A stretch of 64,000 nucleotides of DNA from Eriocheir sinensis (taxonomy: Eukaryota; Arthropoda; Malacostraca; Decapoda; Varunidae). The notes beneath the pieces are model-generated. The model was not told where the DNA came from, made no database searches, and saw only the letters and a list, made by a program, of their open reading frames with translations. The translations under genes and the position numbers were made by a program. Where the stretch lies: positions 7,630,909 through 7,694,908 of the forward strand of contig NC_066520.1 of the NCBI RefSeq assembly GCF_024679095.1. The letters run 5' to 3'. Within the stretch, counting starts at the first letter, position 1; every line of letters starts with the position of its first letter. Positions 1-12,693 of the stretch are shown here, piece after piece.

Positions 1-179
1 CGGAAAGTCTCGGTCTTGGTCTTGGAAATGTAAACAAAGGCGGAAATTTGCAGGCGGAAACGATCCTGATCGTCTGACAAATTCATGCGATAAGTTCATG
101 CGGAACGATGAAAAATCGACGGAAATGGCATTAATCGACGGAAAAAGTGCTAGTGTGACACCGCCTTAACGTCCATTGC

Positions 180-266
180 CCCGCCTCCCTCCTCTCTGCC
201 TCCCTCCCTCCCTCCTCTCTGCCTTCCTCCCTCCTCTCTCCCTTCCCCCCTCCTCTCTGCCTTCCT
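180..266. repeat. Pyrimidine-rich low-complexity tract
   Basis: Imperfect CCTCC/CTCTCTGCC repeats on the plus strand. The ORFs across it are by-products of composition. Bases 1-179 hold no gene I recognise; GGCGGAAA-type words recur there, so it may be the end of an unidentified repeat. Confidence 0.6.
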
Positions 267-267
267 A

Positions 268-393
268 TTTAGCGTCAATGCATCCGCGTATACGCGAAAC
301 TGGGGCCGCGTATAAGCGGGGGGGGTCACAATTAGTTGACCGCGAATACGCGAAACCGCGATGGGTGAGACCGCGAACGGCGGGGGGTGACTG
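268..393 (-). mobile_element. Pogo/Tigger-like transposon end fragment
   Basis: Read on the minus strand, the segment opens with CAGTCACCCCCCGCCGTTCG next to TA dinucleotides and carries repeated CGCGTATACGCG-type words. A CAGT start beside TA and CG-rich subterminal repeats are typical of Tc1/mariner-pogo elements. The opposite end was not found, so this is a fragment. The assignment rests on end sequence only. Confidence 0.4.
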
Positions 394-399
394 TATATA

Positions 400-748
400 T
401 TAACATTGCGGCCTATTGCGCCGGTAGGCTTCTTCCCGGTGGATCCTGATGGTCGGTCCAAGGCTTCTTTCCAGTGGGTCCTGATGATCAGCCCAGCCTG
501 TTCTGGCGCAGGAGAGTGTTTATAGTGGCGCCATCTTACATTGGCTCACGCTGGCCTCCCAGAGCTCATCTTTGATCCTAGAATCAAGAGTCTGGGTTGA
601 TAGGTGGTCTTCTGGACAGCATGTGGGTAGTTTTAAGCCACTCGGCGGCGGCTGAAAAATCCCAGCTTGGTGGCACCGGGCGGGGATTGAACTCGTGTCC
701 TCCTGAACACGGAGCTGTTACTCTGACGACTCAGCCACCGCCTCCCCA
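400..748 (-). mobile_element. tRNA-derived SINE
   Basis: On the minus strand the head reads as a tRNA-like RNA polymerase III promoter: GGCTGAGTCGTCAGAG resembles an A box, and about 40 bases later GAGTTCAATCCCC matches the B-box pattern GGTTCRANNCC. A non-tRNA body runs toward base 400, with the repeated phrase AAGAAGCCT near its end. It abuts an AT array at 752. A folded functional tRNA is unlikely because no matching acceptor stem is visible. The tail boundary is approximate. Confidence 0.65.

Positions 749-751
<3 letters not shown>

Positions 752-818
<67 letters not shown>
752..818. repeat. (AT)n microsatellite
   Basis: Pure TA dinucleotide array between the SINE and the CAGTGCCC end of the next DNA element. 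Confidence 0.97.
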
Positions 819-819
<1 letters not shown>

Positions 820-821
<2 letters not shown>

Positions 822-2553
822 GTGCCCTCTCGAGTTTCGCGCTTGCTTCATTCCGAAGGTATAGCGCTAAACTCGAGGTATTGAAATGCATGAAAAAACG
901 CTTATTGGTTCCGGCCCGTGGAAAAAAATTACTTTTTTTTTCAACTTGACTCCCTTGTTATCACAATTTTTTTTTGACTTTACTCTCTTGTTATCTCAAA
1001 ATACGTACCTTGGTAATAGGCAGAAAATGGGAAGTGAGAACAGGTCGTTCTGAAGCCGCAGTTGAAGGCGGCTGCCTTACAATTGGCTGGCAGTTCTGAA
1101 TACACGCTTGTGATCCACGTGGTGTCGTTTGCTAAAGTAAGGGTGGTTGCTTGCGGTCACCCGTGGTACAGTTGGACAAACCTATAGCTTCTGGTAGTTT
1201 TCTGTGTGTTATGGTATAATCTGCTAACTCTTTCTGTTATATATCATCAAATCACTAACATCATGATCGACTTTTCAATGCCTATTGAACGTAAAGTGCC
1301 GCCGCAATCGCAAAATAGCTCGCAGAGAGGTTCAACTTGCTTACTGCTTCCATATTTCCCTCACCGCTCACAAGGACCACAAGCGGACAAACTAAAACAG
1401 ATCCAGGTAAATTAACACTTTTAATGCTGTGTATTCACACAGCGTGCATGCGTGGTGCAAAGCAGAATGACTAATTTCATCGGGGAGATATTTCTTGCAA
1501 CACCGGCCAGTGTAGTGGACCTTCTTCTTCTTTTGACCTGTAATGCTTTGTATCGCTTCTTTGGTCCTCCTTCTCCACACTTTTATACTTCACAACATGC
1601 ACTTAGGGCCGCTTTCACAGTCATTTTGTTTGTATTGATCGTTACCAATGGCAGCGATCGCCGCTCTAGTATTTCCACGTGAAACTGGCCGATGGGTAGT
1701 GATGTGATGTGATGGTGTCGGAGGTATTGCCTTTACAACGGCACCTCACGGCGGCTGCGGGGTTAGCCTCGCCCCACACCTTACCACACACTCTCAACAC
1801 CTGTCACTTTCTCTGCAGCCACCACTACCCCATAGGCCAATTTCACGTGGAAAACTAAAGCGTCGATCGCCGCCATTGGTAACGATCAAAACAGTGACTG
1901 TGAAAGCGGCTCTTATTTACTTCACAGTGCGCACTTATACACTTCACCCTGAAATAAGGTGTTTTTCTGTTCTTTTCTTTCCCTAATTTTGGTTTTCAAT
2001 GCCCTTTTGCTATTTTCCACTGTTACTTTTCACTGTCGCTGCCTTGCATTACAGGTCAAAAGAAGAAGAGGAAAACCACTGGGAGATCTACAATTTTCAT
2101 AGACTCGAGAAATTTTTTTTTTTTTGAACTGTGGTTCTTGTTAATCAAATAGTAAGCAAAGCAGCTCTACCAGTCCATTTCACGAGCCTCTTGGTGGGCC
2201 ATCTTCCACTGCTCCTCACTCATCAGCCACTGCCGTCGTCTGTTTGTTTACATGCAGCCGTGAGGTACCCACGTACCCACGCTCGTACTCACAGCCGTTT
2301 TCCATTCATACGGACAACCAACAACTCGCTCCCGGTTAGGCATACGGGCAACTGTGGTTGCCCATAGCCCCAATGGTTGGACACCGCCTTTTAAGGCAGC
2401 ACGCATGGCGCCGACGGTAGGTAGACGTGACCCATACATGTCAAAGGAGCGCGAAACTCGTGGCGGTAATGCGCGAAAGTCGTGATGGTAAGAATTTAAG
2501 AAGCGCTAAACTCGAGGATCGCGAAACTCGGATAGCGCGAAACTCGAGAGGGT

Positions 2554-2557
<4 letters not shown>
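820..2557. mobile_element. Non-autonomous Tc1/pogo-like element
   Basis: The left end is CAGTGCCCTCTCGAGTTTCG. The right end, reverse complemented, is CAATACCCTCTCGAGTTTCG, an inverted repeat of about 23 bp with two mismatches. TA arrays flank both sides, as expected for TA-targeting elements. The right subterminal region repeats GCGCGAAACTCG several times. No transposase reading frame is visible. A PIF/Harbinger-like MITE (1,606-1,912) sits inside it. Superfamily is inferred from ends and target only. Confidence 0.6.
1606..1912. mobile_element. PIF/Harbinger-like foldback MITE
   Basis: The arms start GGGCCGCTTTCACAGTC and end GACTGTGAAAGCGGCTC and stay complementary for about 85 bp, including CGTTACCAATGGC and TTTCCACGTGAAA. 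The trinucleotide TTA is present immediately outside both ends (1,603-1,605 and 1,913-1,915), the target duplication typical of PIF/Harbinger. The 307-bp length is too short for a transposase. The centre shares words such as CACACTCT-AACACCT with the foldback element at 47,127. Confidence 0.7.

Positions 2558-2619
<62 letters not shown>
2558..2619. repeat. (TA)n microsatellite
   Basis: Pure TA array separating two TA-targeting elements. Confidence 0.97.
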
Positions 2620-3647
<1,028 letters not shown>

Positions 3648-5647
3648 ATATCATATACTGGTCCAAGCAGCTGATTTCTGTATTCTTTCAAAATAATACC
3701 TGAAACTCCATCCAGTCCTATTGCTTTCCTCTGTTCCAGCTCTTCCATTATTTTATATATCTCCTCTTTAGTTACTATTACTTCCTCGATTTGAACATTT
3801 ATCTTATCATCTTGTGGTTCATTAAATTGTGATTCATTTGTAAAAACTTGTTGAAACCTCTTGTTTAGAGGTTTAGAAGAGGACTAATGGTGATGACGTC
3901 GGACGGATTGAAGGGGTTAATTAATATTTCTGCAATTTCTTTGTCCCTTTTGTAGATTACATTTTTTCCTTTAGCCTTTCCACTTCTTCATTTCTTTTTA
4001 ACTTCCCGTTTATGAATTTATAAAAAATTTGGTTCTTCTTTACATTTCTAAACTATTCTTCTTTCAAATTTAGCTTCCTCCTCCCTCCTTATTTTCACAT
4101 AATCATTTCTTGCTTTTTTATATTTGTCCCTATTGTTCTTATTTGGTCTTTTCTTTAAATTCCTCTATGCCTTATTTCTATTTCTTCTTGCAACCTCACA
4201 CCTCCATCCAAACCAAGGTTTCTCTCCTTTAGTTTTTACTGTGTAAAATGGAACATATATCTCTATTACTCTGTTGTAAATATTCATAAAAGTGTCATAT
4301 TTCTCTTGAATATTAGTACTCCTCTTCATATCAGTCCAGTCTACTCTACCGAAGAAAGTCTTGAGTCCAACGTAATCTGCCTTAGCGTAGTTTGTCCTTT
4401 TTTCCTTATAAGCCTCTTCTCGATATTCACATCCTTCCAAAGGTTTCATCTCCAATAGTTCATGGCTGCTCTTTCCTAAGGGGCACTCATGACCGACTCC
4501 TTCATCCAACTCCACGTTTTTTTGTGAAAATTAGGTCAAGTCTTGATGGTTCGTCACCCCCTCTCAACCTTGTTTCTCCTTGCACCCACTGTGTCAGCAG
4601 GTTACTTGTTACCAGGTTCAATAGTTTATTTCCCTAAGTATTTTCACCACCCTCTGTCACAAAATCTTCCCATTTCACTTCTTTGCAATTGTATTCTCCT
4701 GTTAATATTACCTCTTTATTATTTATTATTTCATCTGTCAGTGCCCGTATTGTATTTTCCAGCATAGCGTTATATCTTACTTCATTCCAACTTCTGGTTT
4801 TAGGGGGGACATAGGCTGTTATTATGTTATTCTTCTCTCCACCTTTTACCAGTACCTGCACAGCCATCACCTCTGCACTGTCATTTCCATATCTCACTTC
4901 AGTCACTCCTCCCTTTCCTTCTTTCCTATCTTTTCTCCAAATGTTGTACTTACTCTTTCCCTCCAGCACAAGTTCCAGTTCTTTTACAAGCTTTGTTTCA
5001 ATTATACACAATGTCTGGATTGCTCTCCCTTAAATAATCAGTTAGTTCAATTTTCTTTGATATAAGACCATCTATGTTTTTGTATGCAATCTTTAAACCT
5101 TTCTTCCCTTCTCCCTTTTTTTCCCTTCTTTCTATCAACACCTTTACTCCCTCCCTTCGCCTCCTATCCACCACTTCATCAGTTTTTCGTTCTTCATTCT
5201 CCAAAAAAATTCTTCTTCTTCTGATCTTTCATCATTTCTCTTTTTCACTTCATTTATCATTTCCTTTACTGTCATTCTTTCATCCTCTGACATTTTCTTC
5301 TCACATATATTTGCTTATATTCTTCAGAGTTGTTTAGCTTCCATGATCTATTTACTACAGTTTCTGTTGCCATTTGGAACCTTAGCTTTATATTTAGTGG
5401 TCTCTTTTTTTCCTTTCTCATATCTTCCCAATTTAGTTATTTCATCTATTCTTCCTCTATCTTTTCCTCCTCTTCAGTATGCATATTTCTCAATATACCT
5501 TTCACCTTACTCCTGTCGTAACTCTCTCCGAGCCTTCACTGTTTTTTTTTCTTGACACCAAACACTATAACACACTTTTTCTTTTCTGCTATGTCCCTCA
5601 CCATTGTTTCTCTATTTATTACTACATTCACAACTTCTTTTCCTATG

Positions 5648-5651
<4 letters not shown>
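3648..5651 (-). mobile_element. LINE family A, 5-prime part (ORF1 end, endonuclease, RT start)
   Basis: Reading from 5,651 downward: a lysine/glutamate-rich ORF1 remnant, then an endonuclease-like stretch (5,204-4,634) with KIAYKNIDGLISKKIELTDY, ITAYVPPKTRSWNEV and EVILTGEYNCKEV (GDFN of intact copies has become GEYN), then a basic linker (4,515-4,165) with KPWFGWRCEVARRNRNKA, then the start of the reverse transcriptase region near 3,650-3,790. Frameshifts and stops break every segment. The 5-prime side stops in a (TG)n tract. An alignable, better preserved copy is at 28,913-32,470. The clade looks CR1/L2/Jockey-like, which is inference. Confidence 0.75.

Positions 5652-5685
<34 letters not shown>
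5652..5685. repeat. (TG)n microsatellite between two LINE A fragments
   Basis: Pure TG array. On the minus strand, the 3-prime end of one LINE A copy (5,686) and the truncated 5-prime end of another (5,651) abut its two sides. Confidence 0.95.
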
Positions 5686-5687
<2 letters not shown>

Positions 5688-6437
5688 CTATTTGTATTTA
5701 CCTAGTTGTAGCTTTACAGGGTCTGGGCTTACGCTCGTGTGGTCGGTGGTCCCATCCCCGTATCTGTATTTGTCCAACTTTTCCTTAAAGTTTTGCACAC
5801 TCTTCGCCGATACTACATCCTCACTTAGTCTGTTCCAAACCTCTATATTTCTTTGTCTCTCAAACATCTTCCCTATCTCAATTTTTTACTGTGTCCTCTT
5901 GTTTTCCTGGTGTTTATTCCTTCTCTTAGTAGTAACTCCTCATTGTCTACTTCTTCCATTTTACTCAATAATTTATAAATTTGTATTAGGTCCCCCCTTT
6001 CTCTTCTTTGTTTCAGTGTTGGTAGGTCCATCTCATTTAATCTTTCTTCAAATGGCAATCCCTCCAGTTCTGGAACCATTTTTGTTGCCATTCTTTGTAT
6101 TCTTTCTAGTTTTTATGTGTTTCTTCTTATGGTGAGACCACACTGCCTCCACATATTCCAATTTTGGTCTAATCATAGTGGTTTTTAGCTTTTTCATCAT
6201 ATCCTTATTCATGGAGTGGAAAGCTAATCCTATATTTCTCACCATTCTATACGTATCACCGAATATCCTGTTTACATGACTCTCAGGCTGTAGATTAACT
6301 TGTATTGTCACTCCCAGATCTCTCTCTTCTTGAACTTTCTTTAATATTTCTCCATCTCCCATTCTGTATGTCCATTTTGGTCTCCCTTCACTCTTTCCCA
6401 TTTCCATTATATGACTTTTCTTCACATTGAATTCCAT

Positions 6438-6439
<2 letters not shown>
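5686..6439 (-). mobile_element. LINE family A, 3-prime end (RT C-terminus and 3-prime UTR)
   Basis: Minus-strand reading frames give KKLKTTMIRPKLEYVEAVWS and a downstream RGDLIQIYKLLSKMEEVDNE segment, the conserved C-terminal region of LINE A reverse transcriptase. The 3-prime end is CCCTGTAAAGCTACAACTAG followed by GTAAATACAAATAGGTAAC and then (AC)n. The 5-prime side is truncated in another (TG)n array at 6,440. Frames are broken. Confidence 0.8.

Positions 6440-6488
<49 letters not shown>
6440..6488. repeat. (TG)n microsatellite
   Basis: Pure TG array at the truncated end of a LINE A fragment. Confidence 0.95.
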
Positions 6489-6489
<1 letters not shown>

Positions 6490-7131
6490 AAACTGGAGAA
6501 TGTAACAGAATTATGGGTTTACAATAGGGGTATTTTAAGTGATGTAAGTATGACGGACATGCAGGCAAGACCTCCAATCATTATACAGCTGTCAAGGAAC
6601 CTCACTACGTGATTCATAAGGGACAATGCTAGTAAATGTTAGAGAACAAGATTCCCTTCCTCTAATAGACACAAGGGTACAGCAGCTGGAGAGTAAGTGA
6701 TACAGGAGAAGGGGAACAGTGATCAAAGTGCAGCACAGAAATCTGTGATACTTGTAAATATACAAAAAGAATGATAATATACTATTAGAGATGTGTGGAG
6801 AGTTGCACCATAAATCTTATGCTCACTTTAATTTTCTACAGAGGAATGGAAAAAAATAAAAATCTTTAAATACATAGTACACCACATATATTACATGTAA
6901 AAGGTAATCTGTGAAAAAGAGAAAATAATTTAAATTATGGCACTTATTAACATTCTTATGCCTTGTGTGTTGCCCTCACTTGTGGGATATAGGTGTGATA
7001 ACATCATGTGATGTGCAATATCTATCATTTAACAAGATAAACTAGAAGATTCAATTTGTTTCTCTCTTTCTCTACCTCTCTTTCTCAATGTCTCCATTCA
7101 TATAAAATATCCTTCCTTAATACCAGTGTAT

Positions 7132-7177
<46 letters not shown>

Positions 7178-8598
7178 TTACCTAGTTGTGAAATACAGGA
7201 AAAGAGCCGTACTAGGCTTGTGTTCATGTGTGTGTGTATGTATCCAGTTGTATCTATCTAACTGTAGTATAAGTATATGATATGGAAAACTAAAAGCTTT
7301 CTATTGGTTACTGCCAGTAAGTAAATTGGGTTGTGTATCTCTAGCCTTTTGAGTTGAGAAAAGAATAAGAATTATCTGAATTAGTGAAATGATAATAACA
7401 ATTTGACAATAAATTTCTTAGGAAGGTCAAGCTTAATACAGTTTTCCATTGATAAATAGGTATTTAAGAACACACACCAGTGCTTTCAATACAGGTATAA
7501 GGTATTCTGTATTGTACACTTTGTGTAAAAAATTGGTTGGAGATTCATTCATAATTAGAAATTTCAGATTATTCAATCATTCTACCATGATATCCAGGTC
7601 TCTTATGTGTTTATTTATGAGCTATAGTATAAAAGTAAAAAAACTTCTTTAAGTCATTTAAAACTTCAAACAAATCTGGCTTGGTGCATTGCTGAATGAC
7701 ACACTTGGAGTGATATCCCAGACTTGAAGAGGTGAACTTGTGATTGCTGTTCCCTTTTTTCCTTCATCTGCTATAGCCTCATGCCTAACAGGGGTCATGC
7801 AGGAGGTGGGGCATTCCTCTCTGTGTGGTGGGGTGTCTAGCTAGTCTATCATGAGGCTCACTGGTCAGCTGAGGTTTGCTGGGGTGATGGTGAGACATGG
7901 TTTAACTGACACCTTTTTCTACTGGTAGAAACGTGATGACTTTTACAGTTCATTATTGTTAATCACTCACTCTGCATAAATAGGATATGTTGTGAAGCTA
8001 ATGATGATGATTACAATAATGAATGACAGAGTGATAAAATTCTACTAATACCATACTTCTTTCACAAGTATCTGATTGCACCTCTGTATTGTACGTGGAG
8101 GTCATTTACAGCATTTCAAATATGGAATGGGGCAGTTTCCATAAAGCCTACACAATAGATAATCCTCCCTTGCAAGCTATGGTTCATTACATTGTTAAGA
8201 ATATCTGGAATGTAAACAGCGATCAATGCAAAAAATTACACATTACAAGTATCCAAATAGACTTTAACATCCTAGCTTATTAAAGCCATCATTACCATTC
8301 CCACCATCACTGTCTCTTTGGAAACTTCAACACCTGCCAATGAGCCTCATGCTACCATTTGTATGGAAAATACCTGAGCTGTTTCAGTTTCCTTGGGGCA
8401 GGTCAAGGAGAAGGGGAAGGAGGGAAAGGGGAAGGGAAATAAGATCATTTAACTTTTCCTGATGAGTAGCAGCCTCACCTACAGCTCTCCCCTGTTATTT
8501 AAGTACTGTTATGAGTTAGTTAAGATATCAGAGTTATTTGATTTAGAGAAAGAAAAGAGGAAATTACACATGGACAGTGAAGTAAAAATATGTAGTGT
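6489..8598. other. No gene recognised; AT-rich unique sequence
   Basis: About 2.1 kb without a convincing coding region or RNA gene. A (TG)n array at 7,135-7,175 runs straight into a short LINE A 3-prime stub (TATTTACCTAGTTGTGAAAT, about 7,172-7,215). I looked here for the missing C-terminal UNC79 exons on the minus strand and did not find them. Confidence 0.6.
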
Positions 8599-8749
8599 TA
8601 TTAAGAACACCAACAACAGTAGTAGCTGTAGTAGTAAGAGCAATAGTAGTAACATCAGAAGTATTAGAAGTATTATTATTAGTAGAAGTAGTAATAGTAG
8701 TATTAGTAGAAGCAGTAGTAGCAGCAGCAGCAGCAGCAATAGCAGCTAT

Positions 8750-8790
<41 letters not shown>

Positions 8791-8925
8791 TAGCAGTAGT
8801 AGTAGTAGTAGTAGTAGTAATAGTAGGATTAGTTGTAGTAGTAGTAGTAGCAGTAGTAGTAATACTAGTAGCAGTAGGAAGAAGAGGAAGAGGAGGAGGA
8901 ATAATAGCATTGATGCAGAGTAAGT
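8599..8925. repeat. Compound trinucleotide array (AGT/AGC)n
   Basis: Long imperfect run of AGT, AGC, AAT and ATT triplets. Poly-Ser, poly-Leu and poly-Val/Ala ORFs in the different frames are repeat artefacts. A similar array lies inside an UNC79 intron at 15,650. Confidence 0.93.
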
Positions 8926-9065
8926 AGAATTAAGAATGTAGTGTACTAATCATTCTGAAAATAGGATATACTATGATATTATGATGTTCTAAGGCATGTA
9001 TAAATACAATATTTATCAATCTGCAAGAGTAAAGATATCCCATTAGTACAATAATTTACATCAAT

Positions 9066-9419
9066 GTGTGTGTATTTACCTAGTTGTGACATACGGGATA
9101 AGAGCTACGCCTGCACTGTCCCGTCTTTATATCCACTCTTATCCAACTTTTCCTTAAGATCATGAAAGTTTCTTGCACAAACCACCTCCTCATCCAGTCT
9201 ATTCCATTGCTCAATGCTTCTGTTTGGGAAGCTAAACTTTTTCACATCTCGCCTACACGTGGTCGCCCTCAACTTCTTTCCATGTCCTCTCGTTTCTCTC
9301 TCGTTCCACACACACAGGTCCTCTCTGTCCAAATGTTCCACCCCGCTCGCCACCCTGTACACCACTATCAGGTCTCCTCTTTCTCTTCTCTCCGACATGC
9401 TAATCACTCAGCCACCAAC
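9066..9419 (-). mobile_element. LINE family A, subfamily 3, 3-prime fragment
   Basis: Minus-strand translation gives SERRERGDLIVVYRVASGVE and KKFSFPNRSIEQWNRLDEEV, then a 3-prime UTR ending CACAACTAGGTAAATACACA. Both edges lie in or beside TG/CA tracts. The subfamily is recognised by the phrase ACGGGACAGTGCAGGCG near the 3-prime end. Confidence 0.8.
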
Positions 9420-9439
9420 TGTGTGTGTGTGTGTGTGTT
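9420..9439. repeat. Short (TG)n tract between LINE A fragments
   Basis: TG array joining the truncated 5-prime end of one LINE A fragment to the 3-prime end of the next. Confidence 0.9.
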
Positions 9440-9906
9440 TACCTATTTGTAGTCTACAGGGCCCGAGCTAAGCTCTGATAGCTCCGTCTCCATATCTACA
9501 TTCATCCAGCCTTTCCTTCATTTGTTGGACACTGTTCGCCTCCACCACCTCTTCCCGCAAGCTGTTCCATGTGTTAACACTTCTATGTGGGAAACTATAC
9601 TTTTTCAAGTCACTCAAACAGGTTCCGTTATTAATTTTTTTTCCATGTCCTCTCAGCCCCTGCGTTCTTGCAGTAGAGAAGAGATCTTCTCTATCCACCT
9701 CAACAAACTTATTTATCAACTTATACAGTGTAATCAGATCTCCTCTCTCCCTTCTTTGTTCCAGTGTCTTCAAGTCCATCTCCTTCAATCTGTCTTCATA
9801 CACCATATTCGAGAGTTCTGGGACCATTTTAGTTGCAATTCTCTGTATTCTTTCCAACTTTCTGATATCCTTTTTTTTGTGAGGCGACCATACAGCTGAA
9901 GCATAT
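9440..9906 (-). mobile_element. LINE family A, subfamily 2, 3-prime fragment
   Basis: Minus-strand ORF with MERIQRIATKMVPELSNMVY, EQRRERGDLITLYKLINKFV and SFPHRSVNTWNSLREEVVEA, ending with a UTR that reads CTACAAATAGGTAAACACAC. Both sides are TG tracts. It also supplies the empty site for the hAT insertion at 44,156: here CACATAGAAGTGTTAACAC (minus strand) is uninterrupted. Confidence 0.85.
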
Positions 9907-9955
9907 TGTGTGTGTGTGTGTCTGTATGTGTGTGTGTGTGTGTGTTTGTGTGTTT
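9907..9955. repeat. Imperfect (TG)n tract
   Basis: TG repeats with TCTGTATG interruptions, again between the 5-prime breakpoint of one LINE A fragment and the 3-prime end of the next. Confidence 0.9.
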
Positions 9956-11504
9956 ACCTAGTTGTATTTACCTAGGTGTGACATACGGGAAAAGAGCTAC
10001 GCTCACGCTGTCCCGTCTCCATATCCACTCTTATTCAATTTTTCCTTAAAATCATGAATGTTTCTCGCAAAAACCACCTCCTCCTCCAGTCTATTCCATA
10101 GCTCAGTGCTTCAGTTTGGGAAGCTAAACTTTTTCACCTCTCTCCTACACGTGGTCGCCCTCAACTTCTTTCCATTTCCTCTCGTTTCTCTCCCATTCCA
10201 CACTCACAGGTCCTCTCTGTCCAAATGCTCCACTCCGCTCACAACGCTGTACACTACTATCAGGTCTCCTCTTTCTCTTTTTCTCTCCAGGGTTGTGAGC
10301 CCCATGCTATTGAGTCTCTCCTCATAAGTCAGATCTCTAAGCTCCAGTACCATCTTAGTTACCACTCTCCGCACTCTTTCCAGCTTCCTTATGTTCTTCT
10401 TTTCGTGAGGAGACCAGACCACTGCTGCATACTCCAACCTTGGCCTTATCATTGTAACTTATTTTCTTCATCATCTCTTCATCTAATTACACAAATGCTG
10501 TCCTTATGTTCCTCAGCAAATTCAGAGTTTGTCCCGTTATCCTGTTGATGTGTTTGTCCGGTGACATGTTCTCTGAGACAGTCACTCCCAAATCTTTTTC
10601 CTCCACTCCTCTGCATATTATCTCACTTCCCATCTTATAATCATATTCACATCTTCTGCCACTCCTACTAAACTCTATTTTTTTACATTTCCCAAGGTTG
10701 AACTCCATCTGCCATGTACCACTCCACTCCCATATTATATCCAGGTCCCTCTGCAATGCCTCACAGTCCTTCACATCATTCACTCGGCTCAATAGGTTTG
10801 AATCATCTGCAAACAAACTCACATAGCTGGTCACTCCGTCCACCATATCATTTATATAAACAGCAAACATTATTGGCGCCAACACCGAATCTTGTGGGAC
10901 CCCACTCCTCACAGGGCACCAGTTGGAAACCTTTTCCCTGATTATCATCCTCATTTCCCTGTTAGTTACGAAGTCCTCCAGCCATTTAATCAGCCCATCA
11001 CCCACTCCACCCCTATTTGTAATTTCCAAATCCTATTTTTAATTAATTGTATTAAATCTGTCACCCTTGAGTAATAACACAATAAGTTGGTGATGCAAGA
11101 TCTCCCTCTCCTGAATCCAAACCGGCAATCCAAGATCATTTTCTCACTTTCTAAGAAATCCAACCACCTGTTTTTAACCAGCCTCTCACATATCTTGGCA
11201 ACCACACTAGTGAGTGATACCGGTCTGTAATTTAATGGGTCCTCTCTCTTTCCTCCCTTAAAAATTGGTACTATGTTTGCTCTCTTCCAATCTTGTGGTA
11301 CCTTTCCTTCACTCAGGGAGGTGCTCATTATGGAGTGCAGTTTCTCTGCAAGTTGCTCACTACATTCTTTCAAGATCCACCCTGATACTCCATCCTGCCC
11401 CGTCGCCTTTCTTATATCCAGCTTGTTCAAGCTTTCCTTAACCTTCTGCACCGTTAACTGTATCTCCTGCATAATCCTTCCTCTTTCCTGGCCCGGTGGT
11501 TGTA
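9956..11504 (-). mobile_element. LINE family A, subfamily 3: most of the reverse transcriptase
   Basis: From the high-coordinate side the minus strand encodes KATGQDGVSGWILKECSEQL, then GGKREDPLNYRPVSLTSVVA, FGFRRGRSCITNLLCYYSRV, SGVPQDSVLAPIMFAVYIND and YVSLFADDSNLLSRVNDVKD. It ends with MIRPRLEYAAVVWSPHEKKN and a 3-prime UTR. These are the ordered RT palm and thumb motifs of non-LTR elements. FADD, the catalytic box, is intact here, unlike most LINE A copies in the window. Frameshifts near 11,030 and 10,490 disable it. The 3-prime end carries a doubled TTTACCTAG motif. Confidence 0.85.
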
Positions 11505-11961
11505 CAACTCCTACCAAACTCCCTTTTTTTACATTTCCCAAGGTTGAACTCCATCTGCCATGTGCCACTCCATTCCCATATTCTATCCAGGTCCCTCTGC
11601 AATGCCTCACAGTCCTTTACATTATTCACTCGTCTCAATAGCTTTGCATCATCTTCAAACAAACTCACATAGCTGGACACTCTCTCCATCATATCATTTA
11701 TATAAACAGCAAACATTATTGGTGCCAACACCGAACCTTGCGGGACTCCACTCGTCACAGGGCACCAGTTGGAAACCCTGTCCCTGATTATTGTCCTCAT
11801 TTCTCTGTTAGTTAGGAAGTCCTCCAGCCACTTAATCAGTCCATCACCCACTCCATCCCTATTTTTAATTTTCCAAATTAGTCTTCTGTGCGGTACTTTG
11901 TCGAATGCCTTTTTCAAATCCAAGCACACTCCATCCGCCCAGCCTTGTCTCTCTTGTATTA
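11505..11961 (-). mobile_element. LINE family A, subfamily 3: second RT fragment
   Basis: Minus-strand frame with VCLDLKKAFDKVPHRRLIWK, SGVPQGSVLAPIMFAVYIND and YVSLFEDDAKLLRRVNNVKD. It duplicates the region also present at about 10,680-11,030, so it is a separate truncated copy. The catalytic box reads FEDD. Junctions at about 11,505 and 11,962 were placed by loss of alignment to the neighbouring copies. Confidence 0.75.
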
Positions 11962-12693
11962 AATGCAAACAGGCTCATATAACTATTTACTCCCTCTGGC
12001 ATGTCATTAATATATACTAGGAAAAGTATTGGTGCCAATACCAATCCCTGAGGCACTCCACTCTTTACAGTTCTCCATTCCGATTTTATGTCCTTAACCA
12101 CTGTTCTCATCTCTCTTCCCCTTAGGTAGCTTTCCATTCAGTTCTTAATTTTCCCTTTCAATCCTCCTTTATTTTTTAGTTTCCATAGCAGTCTTGTATG
12201 TGGAACTTTGTCAAACACCTTCTTCAGGTTCAGGTAGACGCAATCAACCCATCCGTCCCTTTCCTGTATTTTATCTGTCACTCTTGAGTAAAAGCTCAGT
12301 AAGTTTGTCACATATGAGCACCCTTTCCTGAATCCATACTGTTTACTTGTGATTAGATTATGCTCTTCTAGAAATCTTGTCCATTGTTTCTTTATCACTT
12401 TCTCAATGGTCTGTAGTTCAGGGGTTCTTCCTTCCTTCCACTTTTGTATATGGGGACCACTTCGGCCCTCCACCACTCCTTAGGCACTGTACCAGTTGTT
12501 ACTGAGCATTTAATGATGTCATATATCAGTCTAACCAACTCATTTCTGCATTCTTTCAATATACACCCTGAGACTCCATCCGGTCCTACAGCTTTCCTCT
12601 CTTCCAGCTCCCCCAACAAGTTATATATCTCCTCTTTATTTATTGTAACTTATTCCATATGAACATTTATCTTGTTTTCTTGTGGCTCGTTAA

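Noticed and set aside
400..748. A functional tRNA gene
   Set aside because: A- and B-box-like words are present, but no acceptor stem pairing was seen and a long non-tRNA body follows.
8462..8927. ORFs of poly-Ser, poly-Val/Ala and poly-Leu
   Set aside because: Produced by the AGT/AGC array; every frame is open because the repeat lacks stops.
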